Of a stretch of DNA of 64,000 bases, positions 43,364 to 50,187 are shown in pieces. This DNA comes from Halorubrum salipaludis. Its GTDB lineage: Archaea; Halobacteriota; Halobacteria; Halobacteriales; Haloferacaceae. The notes beneath the pieces were generated by a model, which saw only the letters and a list, made by a program, of their open reading frames with translations, was not told the DNA's origin and ran no database searches. A program made the position numbers and the translations under genes. Where the stretch lies: contig NZ_NSKC01000001.1 in assembly GCF_002286985.1 (NCBI RefSeq), positions 1-64,000 on the forward strand, given 5' to 3'. Position 1 is the first letter of the stretch, and every line of letters begins with the position of its first letter.

Positions 43364-44344
43364 CTACGCCGCCTCGATCGAGTCGAGCAGGCGGCACTTC
43401 CGGCAGACGTCCCGGCTCGTCTTCGAGCCGCAGCGCTCGCACTCGCCGAGGTCCGGCGAGTCGGCGGCGGCGTCGCCACCCTCCCGGTACGCCTCGGCGG
43501 CGAGCGCCGACAGCTCCTCGTAGCCGGCCATGATCGAGTGGCGGGCGCCGGGGTGGTTCTCCTCGAGCTCGTGGATCGTCGACTGGATCTCGCCCCGGTA
43601 CGCCTCCGAGGAGTGGGGACACTCGGCCATGTGCGTCGGGAGGTCGCGGACGTGACAGTATAAGGCGATCTCCTTTTCGGGCACGTCCCGCAGGGGCTTG
43701 GCGCGCGGGACGAACGCGTCGGTCCCCTCGCGCTCGTCGAAGGGGCCGAGCGAGGCGTCGAAGTGTTTCGCCACCTGTCGCACGTCGCCCTCGAGGAAGT
43801 TCATCATCGCCGTCTGCGCCTCGTCGTCGAGGTTGTGGCCGGTGAGCAGCTTGTCGGCGTCGAACTCGGCGGCGTACTCCTCTAAGAGATCGCGCCGGAA
43901 CACGCCGCAGTACGCGCAGGCGGCCATGTTCTCGGGGTCGCTCTCGACCACGTCGTCCATCTGCACGTCGAACTCCTCCTCGTAGGAGACGACCTCGTGG
44001 CGGATCGACAGGTCCTCCGCGAGCTCGATCGTGGCGTCGATGCTCTCGTCGCGGTACCCCTCGATCCCCTCGTGGATCGTCAGGGCGAGCATCTCGACGC
44101 GAGGGTCCCGCCCGAACACGTCGTCTAAGATATGCGTCAGCGCGACGCTGTCTTTCCCGCCGGAGAGGCCGATCACCCAGCGGTCGGGGTCGTCGGGCGT
44201 CGCGTCCGGATCGAGCAAGTTGTCCTCGCGGACGCGGCGTTTCACGCGCTTCTCGACCGACTGTCGGAGGTGTTCGCCACAGAGGTGCGCCCCGGAGTAG
44301 GCGGCGTGGTGGATCGCGTCGTCGCCGCACCTGTCACACTCCAT
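43364..44344 (-). CDS. ncsA: NcsA, tRNA U34 2-thiolation enzyme
   Basis: This 326-aa PP-loop enzyme of the TtuA/Ncs6 family has an N-terminal zinc finger (MECDRCGD...AHLCGEH), the ATP-pyrophosphatase loop GLSGGKDSVAL (61-66), CAYCGVFRR plus TGHNLDDEAQT, and a C-terminal zinc finger (CERCGSKTSRDVCRKC). It thiolates wobble uridine of tRNA, with a SAMP ubiquitin-like protein as sulfur donor in haloarchaea. Start ATG 44342-44344 is the family N-terminus. It is convergent with ftsZ2. The nearest TATA box on its strand is CGCTTATAACC inside repeat copy B, which would give a leader of about 85-90 nt. Confidence 0.95.
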   Translation of the reverse strand: MECDRCGDDAIHHAAYSGAHLCGEHLRQSVEKRVKRRVREDNLLDPDATPDDPDRWVIGLSGGKDSVALTHILDDVFGRDPRVEMLALTIHEGIEGYRDESIDATIELAEDLSIRHEVVSYEEEFDVQMDDVVESDPENMAACAYCGVFRRDLLEEYAAEFDADKLLTGHNLDDEAQTAMMNFLEGDVRQVAKHFDASLGPFDEREGTDAFVPRAKPLRDVPEKEIALYCHVRDLPTHMAECPHSSEAYRGEIQSTIHELEENHPGARHSIMAGYEELSALAAEAYREGGDAAADSPDLGECERCGSKTSRDVCRKCRLLDSIEAA

Positions 44345-44439
44345 CGGTGTCGGGTTGCGGACGCGCGGGGATACCCGTTTCGGGCCGAGATGACGTGAGC
44401 GAAGTAGCACGGCAGGGCGTGGTCTCAGTGACTCTCACC

Positions 44440-44893
44440 GAAGCCCCAGCGGCTCGGTTATAAGCGGTTGCTCGTCGATCGAGGATGAACACCTACCTCC
44501 AAAGCCCCAGTCGCGACGACTCGCACGACTCGTTGCGCTCCTCAGTCGCTCGCGGTGCTCGCTCCTTGCGGTGCTTACGTCGTCGAGCTTCGTCCTCGCG
44601 ACTGCCCCTTTGAGTCCCGCCCCGCACGGCACCCGCACCTCACGCCTCCCCAGCCTCGTCACCGGACTACGTCCGGTTGCAAGCGAGAGCTTCGCTCTCG
44701 CCCTGTCGCTGGCGCCGACGGCGCCAGCGACTCCAGCGAGGGACCTCCGGTCCCTCTGGCAGCGAGGGACGGAGTCCCTCGGGCAACCGGGCTCCGCCCG
44801 GTGACAGCCGGAGCGTAGCGCCGGCGACCTCGCGCGTGCTCCTCACGGCCGCCCCCGGCGGCCGTTCGGAGGCACGCGCCACCGCAGTCGGTG
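44440..44893 (-). repeat. Dispersed hairpin repeat, copy B (longest, nine hairpins)
   Basis: It is oriented minus. From its 5' end: GG.GGC-GCGT-type hairpin (44868-44883), ACGGCCGCC-3-GGCGGCCGT (44845-44865), then seven more at 44807-44825, 44786-44802, 44763-44781, 44738-44756, 44705-44731, 44683-44701 and 44661-44677. Six of those seven have 3-nt loops. The conserved core (GAGGCTGGGGAGG, GACTCAAAGGGGCAG, AAGCACCGCA on the minus strand) occupies about 44560-44660. The CGCTTATAACCGAG box is at 44453-44466. It lies between divergent ncsA and DUF4442 genes. Confidence 0.8.
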
Positions 44894-44979
44894 GTCCGGA
44901 ACCGCCCGACACCGACAACACCGGGCGCGTTGTCGCCGGTTCCGACACGGGTTTGACTGCGGCTCCGTCTCCCTCGAAC

Positions 44980-45498
44980 GTGACCGACTCTCCGACCGGC
45001 GTCGACCGCGATCCCGACCCGTGTCCCCTCCGCGAGGACCCGCCGGCTGAGAGCCTCCGAACGCGGCTGTGGCGCCACGGGTTCAATCTCTTCCCCGCCT
45101 ACCGCGGCACCGGCGCCCGGGTCGACCACATCGCCGCGGACTGGCGGTACGTCCGGATCCGCGTCCCCTTCAACTGGCGCACCCGGAACGCGGTCGGCGC
45201 GATCTTCGGCGGCAGCCTCTACGGCGCGATCGACCCGGTGTACATGACGATGCTCCGCCGGATCCTCGGCGACGCGTTCACGGTCTGGGACAAGTCGGCC
45301 GCGCTGGAGTTCCTCGAGCCCGGCCGCGACACGCTGTACGCGGAGTTCGAACTCGCGGACGGGGAGGTCGAGGCGCTCCGGGAGGAGCTGGGTCCCGGCG
45401 AGTCGACCGACCGCGAGTACCTCGTCTCGCTGGTCGACGAAAGCGGAACGGTGCACGCGGTCTGCGAGAAGACGCTGTACGTGCGCCGCGACGAGTGA
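44980..45498 (+). CDS. DUF4442 hot-dog-like domain protein
   Basis: This 172-aa protein has SLRTRLWRHGFNLFPAYRGTG, broken as LWRHGFNLFPAYRG, and VRIRVPFNWRTRNAVGAIFGG, with FGGSLYGAIDPVYMTML. These are the DUF4442 signature, a family related to acyl-CoA thioesterase hot-dog folds. It might hydrolyse or bind acyl-CoA thioesters; no biochemical role is established to my knowledge. The start is GTG 44980, since upstream sequence belongs to repeat copy B and non-coding DNA. No clear TATA box is seen. Confidence 0.85.
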   Translation: MTDSPTGVDRDPDPCPLREDPPAESLRTRLWRHGFNLFPAYRGTGARVDHIAADWRYVRIRVPFNWRTRNAVGAIFGGSLYGAIDPVYMTMLRRILGDAFTVWDKSAALEFLEPGRDTLYAEFELADGEVEALREELGPGESTDREYLVSLVDESGTVHAVCEKTLYVRRDE

Positions 45499-45525
45499 GG
45501 GGGAGAGCGGCGGGGCGGATGACGA

Positions 45526-46314
45526 TCAGTCGTCCGCGCGCGCTCCCGGCGCCCCCGACGCGACCTCTTCGAACTCCGAGACGGAGATGACGAGCCGGTC
45601 GTCGCTCGTCGTCGTCACCATCTTCGACTCGGCGAAGGTGGACCCGTCCGCGCGGAGTCCGGTGCTCGTTCCGGTCCAGCGCTCGCCCGCCATCACCGCC
45701 GGGATGATGTGCGTGCGGATGTGCTCGACCTCCTCGGTCGGGTGGAGCCGCTGCCAGCGCTCCCCGACGAGCTCCTCGGGGTCGTAGCCGTACAGCTCGC
45801 CGTACTCCTCGCCGACGAACTCGAACGTGCCGTCGGGCGCGACGGTGCAGACCCCGTCGAGCGCGACCGCCGCGGACGGGTCGCCTCCCGACTCCCGGTT
45901 CGGCTCCGATTCGAAGCGTCCGCCGTCGCCCTCGACCGCGTGTTCGACCCGGCGCAGCAGGGCGGTGTAGCCGTCGGCGCCGCCGCGCTTGGTGACGTAG
46001 TCGCTGACGCCCGCGCGGACCATCTCGGCCGCGATGGCGTCCGGCTCCGTCGCCGAAAAGAGGAGGAACGGGAGGTCGGGACGGCTCTCTCTGGCGTCCG
46101 AGAGCAGTTCGACGCCCGTCCGGCCGGGCATGTCGTAGTCGCTGACCACGCAGTCGAACGGCTCGCGTTCGATCCGGTCGAGCGCGGCCGCGGGGTCAGT
46201 CTCGACGACCGTCTCGCAGTCGATCGCGTCGTCGCGTTCCAGATACGCCGCGACGAGCGCTGCGAGGCCCGGCTCGTCGTCGACGCAGAGCACTCGAAGC
46301 GGTGCGTCCGTCAT
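45526..46314 (-). CDS. Response-regulator receiver with PAS domain
   Basis: This 262-aa protein has an N-terminal receiver (RVLCVDDEPGLAALVA; phospho-acceptor Asp about 59 in CVVSDYDMPGRTG; Thr and Lys positions in LFSATEP and DYVTKRG) and a C-terminal PAS domain (VAPDGTFEFVGEEYGELYGY). There is no kinase or DNA-binding output. Such haloarchaeal Rec-PAS proteins probably act as signalling relays; the orphan kinase at 26510-27553 is a conceivable but unproven partner. The TATA box (minus strand CCGGTTTAATCG, 46335-46346) fixes ATG 46314. Confidence 0.92.
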   Translation of the reverse strand: MTDAPLRVLCVDDEPGLAALVAAYLERDDAIDCETVVETDPAAALDRIEREPFDCVVSDYDMPGRTGVELLSDARESRPDLPFLLFSATEPDAIAAEMVRAGVSDYVTKRGGADGYTALLRRVEHAVEGDGGRFESEPNRESGGDPSAAVALDGVCTVAPDGTFEFVGEEYGELYGYDPEELVGERWQRLHPTEEVEHIRTHIIPAVMAGERWTGTSTGLRADGSTFAESKMVTTTSDDRLVISVSEFEEVASGAPGARADD

Positions 46315-46400
46315 GCCCGGGACTCGGCGGCGTCCGATTAAACCGGTTACTCCCCGATGTTCAGAACTGATACCGGTCGCGCTCCCGAGAGCGACGACGC

Positions 46401-47357
46401 TTACGCCGTCGCGCCCGCGACGAGGCTCTCCTCGACGGTCTCGACGAACCGGTCCGGGTGTTCGACGTGCGGCAGCAACTTGGCGCGGTCGAAGACGACG
46501 AGGCGGGCGCCGGAGGCGTCGGCGAGCTCGCGCCCGTCGGCGAGGGGGCTCACCTCGGCCTCCCGCCCCCAGACGATCGTCGGCGCCGCGTCCATCTCCG
46601 CGAGCGCGGCCGCCAGATCGAGGTCGCTGTTGAGGTACCCCGAGACGAACGACGCGGGCGCGAACCGGGCGTTCTCGACGTGGGCCGTCCGCCACTCGTA
46701 GTCGGTCCACTCGTCGCTCGGGTTGGTCGGGTCGTCGTAGCCGTGGTCGGCGTTGAAGTACCGGATCGACGGCTTCGAGGCGATCGCGTTGAACAGCGCG
46801 TCGCCGACCAGCGGCGCCCGGATCAGTTCCCGCAGCCACGACTTCGGCGGGCTCGGCCCGGCGACCGTCGTCGGGCAGACGCCGACGAACCCGCGGATCG
46901 ACACGTCGTCGGCCGGGGAGCCGGCGTCGTCGACCGCCGCGGCCGCGTACGCCGCCGACAGCGACGAGGCGACGACGGCGGGGCGATCGAAGTCGGCGAG
47001 GAAGTCGCGGACGAAGTCCTCGTACAGCGCCGCGGAGTAGCGCAGCGGCGGGCGGTCGGAGCGGCCGAACCCCGGCAGGTCGGGGGCGACGACGTGGTGC
47101 TCGGCGGCCAGGTCGTCGAACACCTCGCGCCACTCGCCCGCGGAGCCGGCGGCGTTGACGCCGTGAAGGAGCACGAGGTCGGGGTCGTCCGGGTCGCCCG
47201 CCTCGGTGTAGGCCACGTCCATCCCGCGCCAGCGGAACGTCCCGTCGTCGCCGTCGAGCGGCGACTCCAATTCCCCCTCGTACCGGAGCCCGGTGTTGAG
47301 GGCGGCGATCGCGCCGACGCCGAGGAGGGCGGTCCCCGCGAGGTTCCTGAGCTTCAT
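46401..47357 (-). CDS. Alpha/beta hydrolase
   Basis: This 318-aa protein has an N-terminal hydrophobic anchor-like helix (NLAGTALLGVGAIAAL) and an alpha/beta hydrolase core: VLLHGVNAAG (oxyanion region), APDLPGFGRSDRP, and a nucleophile elbow VVASSLSAAYA in which both usual glycines of GxSxG are replaced by Ala and Ser. A catalytic acid region IVWGREAEVSPL and His in LLPHVEHPDRF are present. It probably hydrolyses an ester or lipid at the membrane; the substrate is unknown. A minus-strand TATA (GAGGTATAAGTCG, about 47379-47391) supports the start. Confidence 0.9.
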   Translation of the reverse strand: MKLRNLAGTALLGVGAIAALNTGLRYEGELESPLDGDDGTFRWRGMDVAYTEAGDPDDPDLVLLHGVNAAGSAGEWREVFDDLAAEHHVVAPDLPGFGRSDRPPLRYSAALYEDFVRDFLADFDRPAVVASSLSAAYAAAAVDDAGSPADDVSIRGFVGVCPTTVAGPSPPKSWLRELIRAPLVGDALFNAIASKPSIRYFNADHGYDDPTNPSDEWTDYEWRTAHVENARFAPASFVSGYLNSDLDLAAALAEMDAAPTIVWGREAEVSPLADGRELADASGARLVVFDRAKLLPHVEHPDRFVETVEESLVAGATA

Positions 47358-47463
47358 GGAGACCTGTTGGTCCGCTGGCGACTTATACCTCGTGGGCTCG
47401 CGGGCGCCTCTCGGTCCCGGGGTGGCGCGTCACGCGGAGGCCTTGTGATCCCGCGGTGGCGCC

Positions 47464-48546
47464 TCACGCCTCGTCGCCGTCGACACAGTCGGCGATCGGC
47501 TCGACGATCTCCGCGGCGAGGCTGTACGGGTCGGTCTCCCGCCGCCGCACCGAGTCGGCGAGCGCGTCGATCCCGCCTCGGCGCTCGATCTCCGCGGTCG
47601 CGAGCGCGCCCACGTCGGACCGGACCAGCGTGCGGATCTCCTCGGCGTAGCGCCGGCGCTTCGTCGACTCGATCGCGCCCGACTCGCGGAGGTGGGTCGC
47701 GTGGGCGTCGAACGTCTCGATCAGCTCCGCGACGCCCTCGCCGGTGTTCGCGACGGTGCGGAGGACCTCCGGGGTCCAGACGGTCTCGTCGTCATCGGGA
47801 TCTTCCTTCCCGTCGTCAGGGTGATCCGGCACCTCGAACCCGTGGTGGCCCCCGTCGAGCCCCTTCGTCGGGCCCTCGCGTCTGTGGACCATCTCCTCTA
47901 ACTCGGCGAGGGTGCGCTCCGCGCCGTCCATGTCGGCCTTGTTGACGACGAACACGTCGCCGATCTCCAGAATGCCGGCCTTCAGCGTCTGCACGTCGTC
48001 GCCGGAGCCGGGCTGGACCAGCACCGCGACGGTGTCGGCGGTGCGGACCACGTCGACCTCGTTCTGCCCGGCGCCGACCGTCTCGATAATGATCACGTCC
48101 TTCCCGAAGGCGTCGAGCGCCTTCACGGCGTCCGCGGTCGCCATCGAGAGCCCGCCGAGCTGACCGCGGGCGCTCATCGACCGGAAGAACACGTCCATGT
48201 CGCCGACGTTCGACGCCATCCGGATCCGGTCGCCGAGGACTGCGCCGCCGGTGTACGGCGAGGAGGGGTCGACGGCGACCACGCCGACGGTGTCCCCGTG
48301 GTCGCGGTAGGCGGCCGCGAGCTTGTCGACGAGCGTCGACTTCCCGGCGCCGGGCGCCCCGGTGATCCCGATCACGTCGGCGTCGCCGGTGTGCTCGTGG
48401 AGGGCGGCGACGATCCCGCGGTACCCCGGGGCGCGGTTCTCGATCCGGGTGATGACGCGGGCGAGCGCGCGGTGGCTCCCCGCGAGGAGGTCCTCGACGA
48501 GCGCGGCGTCGCCGTCGGCGAGCGCGGTTGCGTCCGTCCGGCCCAT
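47464..48546 (-). CDS. meaB: MeaB/ArgK GTPase, methylmalonyl-CoA mutase chaperone
   Basis: This 360-aa G3E-type GTPase has Walker A GAPGAGKST (63-71), VDPSSPYTGGAVLGDRIRM, the switch/Walker B region IIIETVGAGQNEVDV and the G4 motif NKAD. MeaB protects and reloads adenosylcobalamin in methylmalonyl-CoA mutase. Its ATG directly follows the stop of the B12-binding mutase subunit (TAGATG), as expected. It has an acidic insert (HPDDGKEDPDDDE) typical of halophiles. The large catalytic mutase subunit is not in this window. Confidence 0.95.
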   Translation of the reverse strand: MGRTDATALADGDAALVEDLLAGSHRALARVITRIENRAPGYRGIVAALHEHTGDADVIGITGAPGAGKSTLVDKLAAAYRDHGDTVGVVAVDPSSPYTGGAVLGDRIRMASNVGDMDVFFRSMSARGQLGGLSMATADAVKALDAFGKDVIIIETVGAGQNEVDVVRTADTVAVLVQPGSGDDVQTLKAGILEIGDVFVVNKADMDGAERTLAELEEMVHRREGPTKGLDGGHHGFEVPDHPDDGKEDPDDDETVWTPEVLRTVANTGEGVAELIETFDAHATHLRESGAIESTKRRRYAEEIRTLVRSDVGALATAEIERRGGIDALADSVRRRETDPYSLAAEIVEPIADCVDGDEA

Positions 48547-48966
48547 CTACGCGCGCTCCGGGAGGTTGTTCCGGATGAACTCGATCGTCTCCTCCATCGG
48601 CGTGCCGGGCCCGAACACCTCGGCGACGCCGAGCTCCTTGAGGTCGTCCTCGTCGTCGTCGGGGATGATCCCGCCGACGAGGATCAGGGTGTCCTCGAAC
48701 GCGTCGTACTCTTTGAGCCCCTCGATCACCTTCGGGACGAGGGTGTTGTGCGCCCCCGAGAGGATCGAGATGCCGAGCACGTCCACGTCCTCTTGGACCG
48801 CCGCCTGTACGATCTCTTCGGGCGCGCGGTGGAGCCCGGAGTAGACCACCTCGAAGCCGGCGTCCCGGAACGCCCGCGCGATCACGTGTGCTCCGCGGTC
48901 GTGGCCGTCGAGCCCGACCTTCGCAACCAGACAGCGGACGGCTCGCGTCTCCTGTTCGGCGCTCAT
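48547..48966 (-). CDS. Methylmalonyl-CoA mutase, B12-binding subunit
   Basis: This 139-aa stand-alone cobalamin-binding domain has the DxHxxG motif KVGLDGHDRGAHVIA (Asp 20, His 22, Gly 25; His is the lower axial ligand). GLHRAPEEIV, LGISILSGAH and LVGGIIPDDD follow in the order of the family. With the separate catalytic subunit it interconverts methylmalonyl-CoA and succinyl-CoA, the last step of propionate and branched-chain/odd-chain breakdown. It is the first gene of a two-gene operon with meaB. Confidence 0.95.
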   Translation of the reverse strand: MSAEQETRAVRCLVAKVGLDGHDRGAHVIARAFRDAGFEVVYSGLHRAPEEIVQAAVQEDVDVLGISILSGAHNTLVPKVIEGLKEYDAFEDTLILVGGIIPDDDEDDLKELGVAEVFGPGTPMEETIEFIRNNLPERA

Positions 48967-49095
48967 ACCCGACTCTCGGTCGCGTGACCGTTTGATTCTA
49001 ACGGACGTTCAGGAGGTTCCGGCGCGGCAGAGACGATCGTCCGGTGCGCTTCCGGGACCGACGCGTTCAACGCTCCGGGGACGGTACCGAATCGC

Positions 49096-50037
49096 ATGGA
49101 CACCGACGATCCCGACGCGCCCGGCGCCCCCGACTCCCCCGACGCCCCCGACGACCGGCTCCCCGCCGGGACGCGGATCGGTCGCGCCGCGCTCCGGGTC
49201 GCCGACCTCGACGAGACGACCGCGTTCTACCGCGACGTCGTCGGCCTCGCGGTGCTCGACCGCGACGCCGGAGACCGGCCGACCGCGGTCCTCGGCGTCG
49301 ACGGGACGCCCCTGCTCGTGTTGGAGGAGACGCCCGACCGCCCGGAGCGAGGCCGGACCGAGGCCGGCCTCTTTCACACCGCGTTCCGGGTCCCCACCCG
49401 CGCCGCGCTCGGCGAGGCGCTGGCCCGGGTTCGCGACCGGTGGCGGCTCGACGGCGCCTCCGATCACCTCGTCAGCGAGGCGCTGTACCTCGACGACCCC
49501 GAGGGCAACGGCGTGGAGATCTACCGGGACCGCCCCCGCGAGGAGTGGCCGGTCGACGACGACGGAACGGTCCGGATGGCGACCGACCCGCTCGACGTGC
49601 AGGGCGTCGCCGCGGCGGCGGGCGCCGATTCCGCCGGTTCCGCCGCGGTCGTCGACCGCGCCCCGCCCGGCACCGACGTGGGGCACGTGCACCTCGAAGT
49701 CACGTCGCTGGCGGCGTTCGAGGCGGTGTACGTCGACGGCCTCGGGTTCGAGGTCGGCATGTCCGGCCCGAACGTCCGGTTCGTCGCGGCCGGCGGCTAC
49801 CACCACCACCTCGGCGCGAACACGTGGCGGGGGCGGACGACGCCCGCCGCGGGGCGCGGGCTCGCGTGGTTCGAGGTCGTGGTCCCCGACGAGGCCGCGC
49901 TGGACGCCGTGATCGACCGACTCGACGCGGTCGCGGCCGAGGGCGACGCCGAGTTCGCGGTCAAGGAGCGGGACGGCGGGATCGCGGTCACCGACGGCGA
50001 CGGGATCGAGGTCCGGGTCCGGATGGAGCCGGCGTAA
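49096..50037 (+). CDS. Two-domain glyoxalase/VOC-fold protein
   Basis: This 313-aa protein has a Pro/Asp-rich tail and two vicinal-oxygen-chelate halves. The first half has RAALRVADLDETTAFYRDVVG and LYLDDPEGNGVEIYRDRP, the latter supplying the metal-ligand Glu. The second half has VGHVHLEVTSLAAFEAVYVDG, a His-rich GGYHHHLGANTW and a late Glu in GDGIEVRVRM. This resembles the CatE-like branch of extradiol dioxygenase/ring-cleavage proteins. It could be a dioxygenase, isomerase or resistance protein; sequence alone does not choose. No neighbour clarifies the pathway. Confidence 0.87.
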   Translation: MDTDDPDAPGAPDSPDAPDDRLPAGTRIGRAALRVADLDETTAFYRDVVGLAVLDRDAGDRPTAVLGVDGTPLLVLEETPDRPERGRTEAGLFHTAFRVPTRAALGEALARVRDRWRLDGASDHLVSEALYLDDPEGNGVEIYRDRPREEWPVDDDGTVRMATDPLDVQGVAAAAGADSAGSAAVVDRAPPGTDVGHVHLEVTSLAAFEAVYVDGLGFEVGMSGPNVRFVAAGGYHHHLGANTWRGRTTPAAGRGLAWFEVVVPDEAALDAVIDRLDAVAAEGDAEFAVKERDGGIAVTDGDGIEVRVRMEPA

Positions 50038-50154
50038 CCGCCGACTATCGCGGGTAGCGCGTCGCTCCGTCCGACTCTCAACTTCGAACGCTCCGTATGT
50101 TGTAGGTCTATTTTTGAGTAAAAAATATATGTCATTAAAATGTATTGGATAGTT

Positions 50155-50173
50155 GTCCTGTCTAGCGCAGGAC
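50155..50173 (+). promoter_or_regulatory. Hairpin in the leader of the HhH protein gene
   Basis: GTCCTG and CAGGAC pair across a 7-nt loop, 15 nt before ATG 50188. An AT-rich stretch just upstream (AAAAAATATA, about 50121-50130) is the probable TATA box. The hairpin would therefore lie at the start of the mRNA. Confidence 0.45.
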
Positions 50174-50187
50174 GGGCGGTGCCAGCA

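Noticed and set aside
44440-44893. CRISPR array
   Set aside because: The array elements are palindromes with differing sequences and no regular direct repeat or spacers; no cas genes are nearby.
46401-47357. Inactive alpha/beta hydrolase because GxSxG is missing
   Set aside because: The elbow ASSLSA still has Ser at the nucleophile position, and the acid and His regions are present, so activity is plausible.
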